Of a stretch of 5,478 nt of DNA, positions 4,033-5,478 are shown piece by piece; position 1 is the first letter of the stretch, and every line of letters starts with the position of its first letter. Origin of the DNA: Alphaproteobacteria bacterium (lineage in GTDB: Bacteria > Pseudomonadota > Alphaproteobacteria > Sphingomonadales > Sphingomonadaceae); the NCBI GenBank assembly GCA_018828205.1, contig JAHJWA010000079.1, positions 1-5,478 of the forward strand, in the 5' to 3' direction. Position numbers and translations under genes: made by a program. A model generated the notes under the pieces. The model saw nothing but the letters and a program-made list of their open reading frames with translations, was not told the origin of the DNA and did not search any database.

Positions 4033-5232
4033 ATGGATGGGGCGAGCATCACCTTCGGCGCCTTTCTGGCGACCGCGGCGATTTTCGTCATGATCACGCT
4101 GGCGCTGTTCCCGGTGGTCCGGCGCCCCTTCCTGCTCTGGCTCTCGGCCCGCACCGCGATGATCGGGCTGATGGCGCTGATGTTCATGTCGCCGCAGCTT
4201 CCGATCGGGTTGTCCGAAGGCGAGGCCAAGCTCATCGGCGGGGTTGCAAACACGCTGAGCATCGCGGTCGCCGGACCCTTTCTCGCCTCCTACATCGAAC
4301 GCAGATATCTGCTCGATCGCACCCGCCGGCTCCTGCGCGCGGTCCTTCCCATCGGTCTGATCCTGGCGGGAATCATCCCGCTGGTCCCGCATGCGCCGAT
4401 CCTCACCAATGTCCCCGAGATGGGGCTGCTGGTGCTGATCGCGATCATCGTCTTCGGCCTGGCCAGGGCCATATCGGTCGGAAGCCGCGCGGCGACTTTC
4501 CAGGCGGTCGCCTGGTCGGGCGGCGTCGCGGTCGGTATCTACTTGCTGGTGCACGAGATCGTCACCGGGGTCGAAGTCGACTTCTGGACCACCGCGGTGC
4601 TCGCCGCTCTGGTGCTGGAATTCATCGTCACCTCGATGGGCGTGGTCGACGGCTTCATGGACTTCCGGCGCCAGCGCGACGCCGCCCTGGAAGAGGTCGA
4701 GGCGGCAACGCTCGCGATCGCCACCGACCCGCTCACCGGTCTCGCCAACAGGCGCGGGTTGTTGCGCCATTACGAAGAAGGCAAGCGCGGACGCCCCCAT
4801 GGCGTGGCGCTGATCGATTGCGATCATTTCAAGCGGATCAACGACCGCTACGGCCACGATGTCGGCGACGAGGTGCTGATCGCGATCGGCAGGGGGCTGA
4901 AGGGCGAGAATGTCTTCGCCGCGCGCCTCGGCGGCGAGGAGTTCGTCGTCCTGCTCTATGGCGAGGACTGGCAGAGCCTGGCGGAGAAGGCGCGCCGGCG
5001 GGTAACCAGCGCGGTGATCGAGGATGTCTCGGGCCTCGCCACCACGGTCACTGCCAGCGCGGGGATCGCGCAATTGCGCGAAGGAGAATCGCTCGCCAGC
5101 GCGATGAAGCGCGCCGACCGGGCGCTCTACGCGGCCAAGGATGCCGGCCGCGACCGCTCGCTGGCGATGATCCCGTTCGATGCGCGTCCGCCGGGCGATC
5201 CCGCCAGCCCGCAGCTGCGCGTGGTGGGCTGA
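4033..5232 (+). CDS. Membrane-anchored GGDEF-domain diguanylate cyclase
   Basis: Makes cyclic di-GMP from two GTP at the inner membrane. The protein has 399 residues. The N-terminal half is hydrophobic with about seven predicted membrane segments (8-26, 34-52, 70-88, 103-119, 130-148, 158-177 and 184-205) and matches no sensor domain I can name. A charged helical linker (209-228) leads to the GGDEF domain (230-380): DPLTGLANRRGL (232-243), metal-binding Asp262 in LIDCDHFKRINDRYGHDVGD, and the intact catalytic motif GGEEF at 300-304 in RLGGEEFVVLL, so it should be active. The inhibitory RxxD I-site expected just before GGEEF is absent: the segment reads KGENVFAARL. Start: an in-frame TAG at 4024-4026 makes ATG 4033 the first possible start. 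AGGGGGAG at 4011-4018 is the ribosome-binding candidate, with a long 14-base spacing. No EAL domain follows. Confidence 0.94.
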   Translation: MDGASITFGAFLATAAIFVMITLALFPVVRRPFLLWLSARTAMIGLMALMFMSPQLPIGLSEGEAKLIGGVANTLSIAVAGPFLASYIERRYLLDRTRRLLRAVLPIGLILAGIIPLVPHAPILTNVPEMGLLVLIAIIVFGLARAISVGSRAATFQAVAWSGGVAVGIYLLVHEIVTGVEVDFWTTAVLAALVLEFIVTSMGVVDGFMDFRRQRDAALEEVEAATLAIATDPLTGLANRRGLLRHYEEGKRGRPHGVALIDCDHFKRINDRYGHDVGDEVLIAIGRGLKGENVFAARLGGEEFVVLLYGEDWQSLAEKARRRVTSAVIEDVSGLATTVTASAGIAQLREGESLASAMKRADRALYAAKDAGRDRSLAMIPFDARPPGDPASPQLRVVG

Positions 5233-5338
5233 AGCGGCCCCAGGCCCACGCGAAAGGCATCGGACATTCCTCCCGCCGAATTGCTTGGCGCACGCGCAAG
5301 AGCCGCTAAGGAGATCGCGACCAATCGGGAGCCGATCC
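5233..5338. other. Spacer between the cyclase gene and the DUF1993-type gene
   Basis: This 106-bp gap has no convincing terminator hairpin and no clear sigma-70 promoter. AGCGGC (5233-5238) and GCCGCT (5302-5307) are complementary but over 60 bases apart and probably unrelated. AAGGAG (5308-5313) looks like a strong Shine-Dalgarno but has no start codon at proper distance. GGGAG (5327-5331), 7 bases before ATG 5339, is the functional-looking one. Confidence 0.4.
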
Positions 5339-5478
5339 ATGCCGCTATCGCTACACGCTGCCTTCGTCCCCAGTGCCCTGCAGATGATCGACAGCACGAG
5401 AAAGCTGGTCGACCGCGGGGAGGCCTGGTGCAGCGAGCAGGGACACGAGCCCGCGCACGTTCTGTCGGCGCGGATCTA
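5339..5478 (+). CDS. DUF1993-family protein, N-terminal part only (runs off window)
   Basis: Only 46 complete codons fall in the window and the frame is open to the edge. The start MPLSLHAAFVPSALQMIDST, followed by AWCSEQG at 29-35, resembles the N terminus of DUF1993 proteins, small cytoplasmic helical proteins of about 170 residues with no firmly established function. The assignment is from memory of family style on a short fragment. The ATG is supported by GGGAG (5327-5331) seven bases upstream and the absence of any earlier in-frame start codon in the spacer. It runs in the same direction as the cyclase gene but is 106 bp away, so it is not clearly in its operon. Confidence 0.65.
   Translation, partial: MPLSLHAAFVPSALQMIDSTRKLVDRGEAWCSEQGHEPAHVLSARI

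Noticed and set aside
3784..5397. 537-codon open frame on the minus strand opposite the diguanylate cyclase gene
   Set aside because: Its translation is low-complexity, rich in Arg, Asp, Gln and Gly, with no recognisable domain. It mirrors the codon bias of the real GGDEF gene on the other strand.
1..5478. CRISPR arrays, insertion sequences, rRNA, toxin-antitoxin pairs
   Set aside because: No regularly spaced repeats, terminal inverted repeats with transposase, rRNA sequence or small paired genes were seen on either strand.

Overview
The window looks like a chromosomal segment of a high-G+C alphaproteobacterium, most likely of the Sphingomonadales. The best evidence is a gcrA gene, a cell-cycle regulator confined to Alphaproteobacteria, with a long Pro/Ala-rich linker. 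The alphaproteobacterial form of HspQ and the DUF1993-type protein at the right end agree with this. The order-level placement is inferred from protein style, not from a search.

Layout. Positions 1-1283 (minus) hold a P4-type tyrosine integrase whose C-terminal end runs off the left edge. It is followed by a 158-bp att-like spacer with short direct repeats and an intact tRNA-Ser(CGA) at 1442-1531 (minus). This is the usual architecture of a genomic island integrated at the 3' end of a tRNA gene. The island body lies to the left, outside the window. The integrase DNA is visibly less G+C-rich than the rest.

To the right of the tRNA is apparent core chromosome. hspQ (1715-2095, plus) sits behind a near-textbook heat-shock (RpoH) promoter placed so close to the ATG that the transcript should be almost leaderless. 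A convergent ABC-2 permease (2135-3040, minus) is separated from hspQ by an inverted repeat. The permease is divergent from gcrA (3128-3856, plus), which ends in a strong hairpin terminator. A membrane-anchored GGDEF diguanylate cyclase (4033-5232, plus) and the start of a DUF1993-family gene (5339 onward, plus) follow.

Functional themes. Two neighbours belong to families that read DNA methylation state: HspQ/YccV (hemimethylated-DNA-binding family) and GcrA (acts at GANTC sites methylated by CcrM). The spacer between gcrA and the diguanylate cyclase holds two GANTC sites, which suggests, without proving, that c-di-GMP synthesis is tied to the cell cycle. No CRISPR array, insertion sequence, rRNA or toxin-antitoxin pair is visible. 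I see no clearly undescribed system inside the window; any island cargo would lie beyond the left edge. Several long open frames antisense to the permease, gcrA and cyclase genes are codon-bias shadows and are not annotated.
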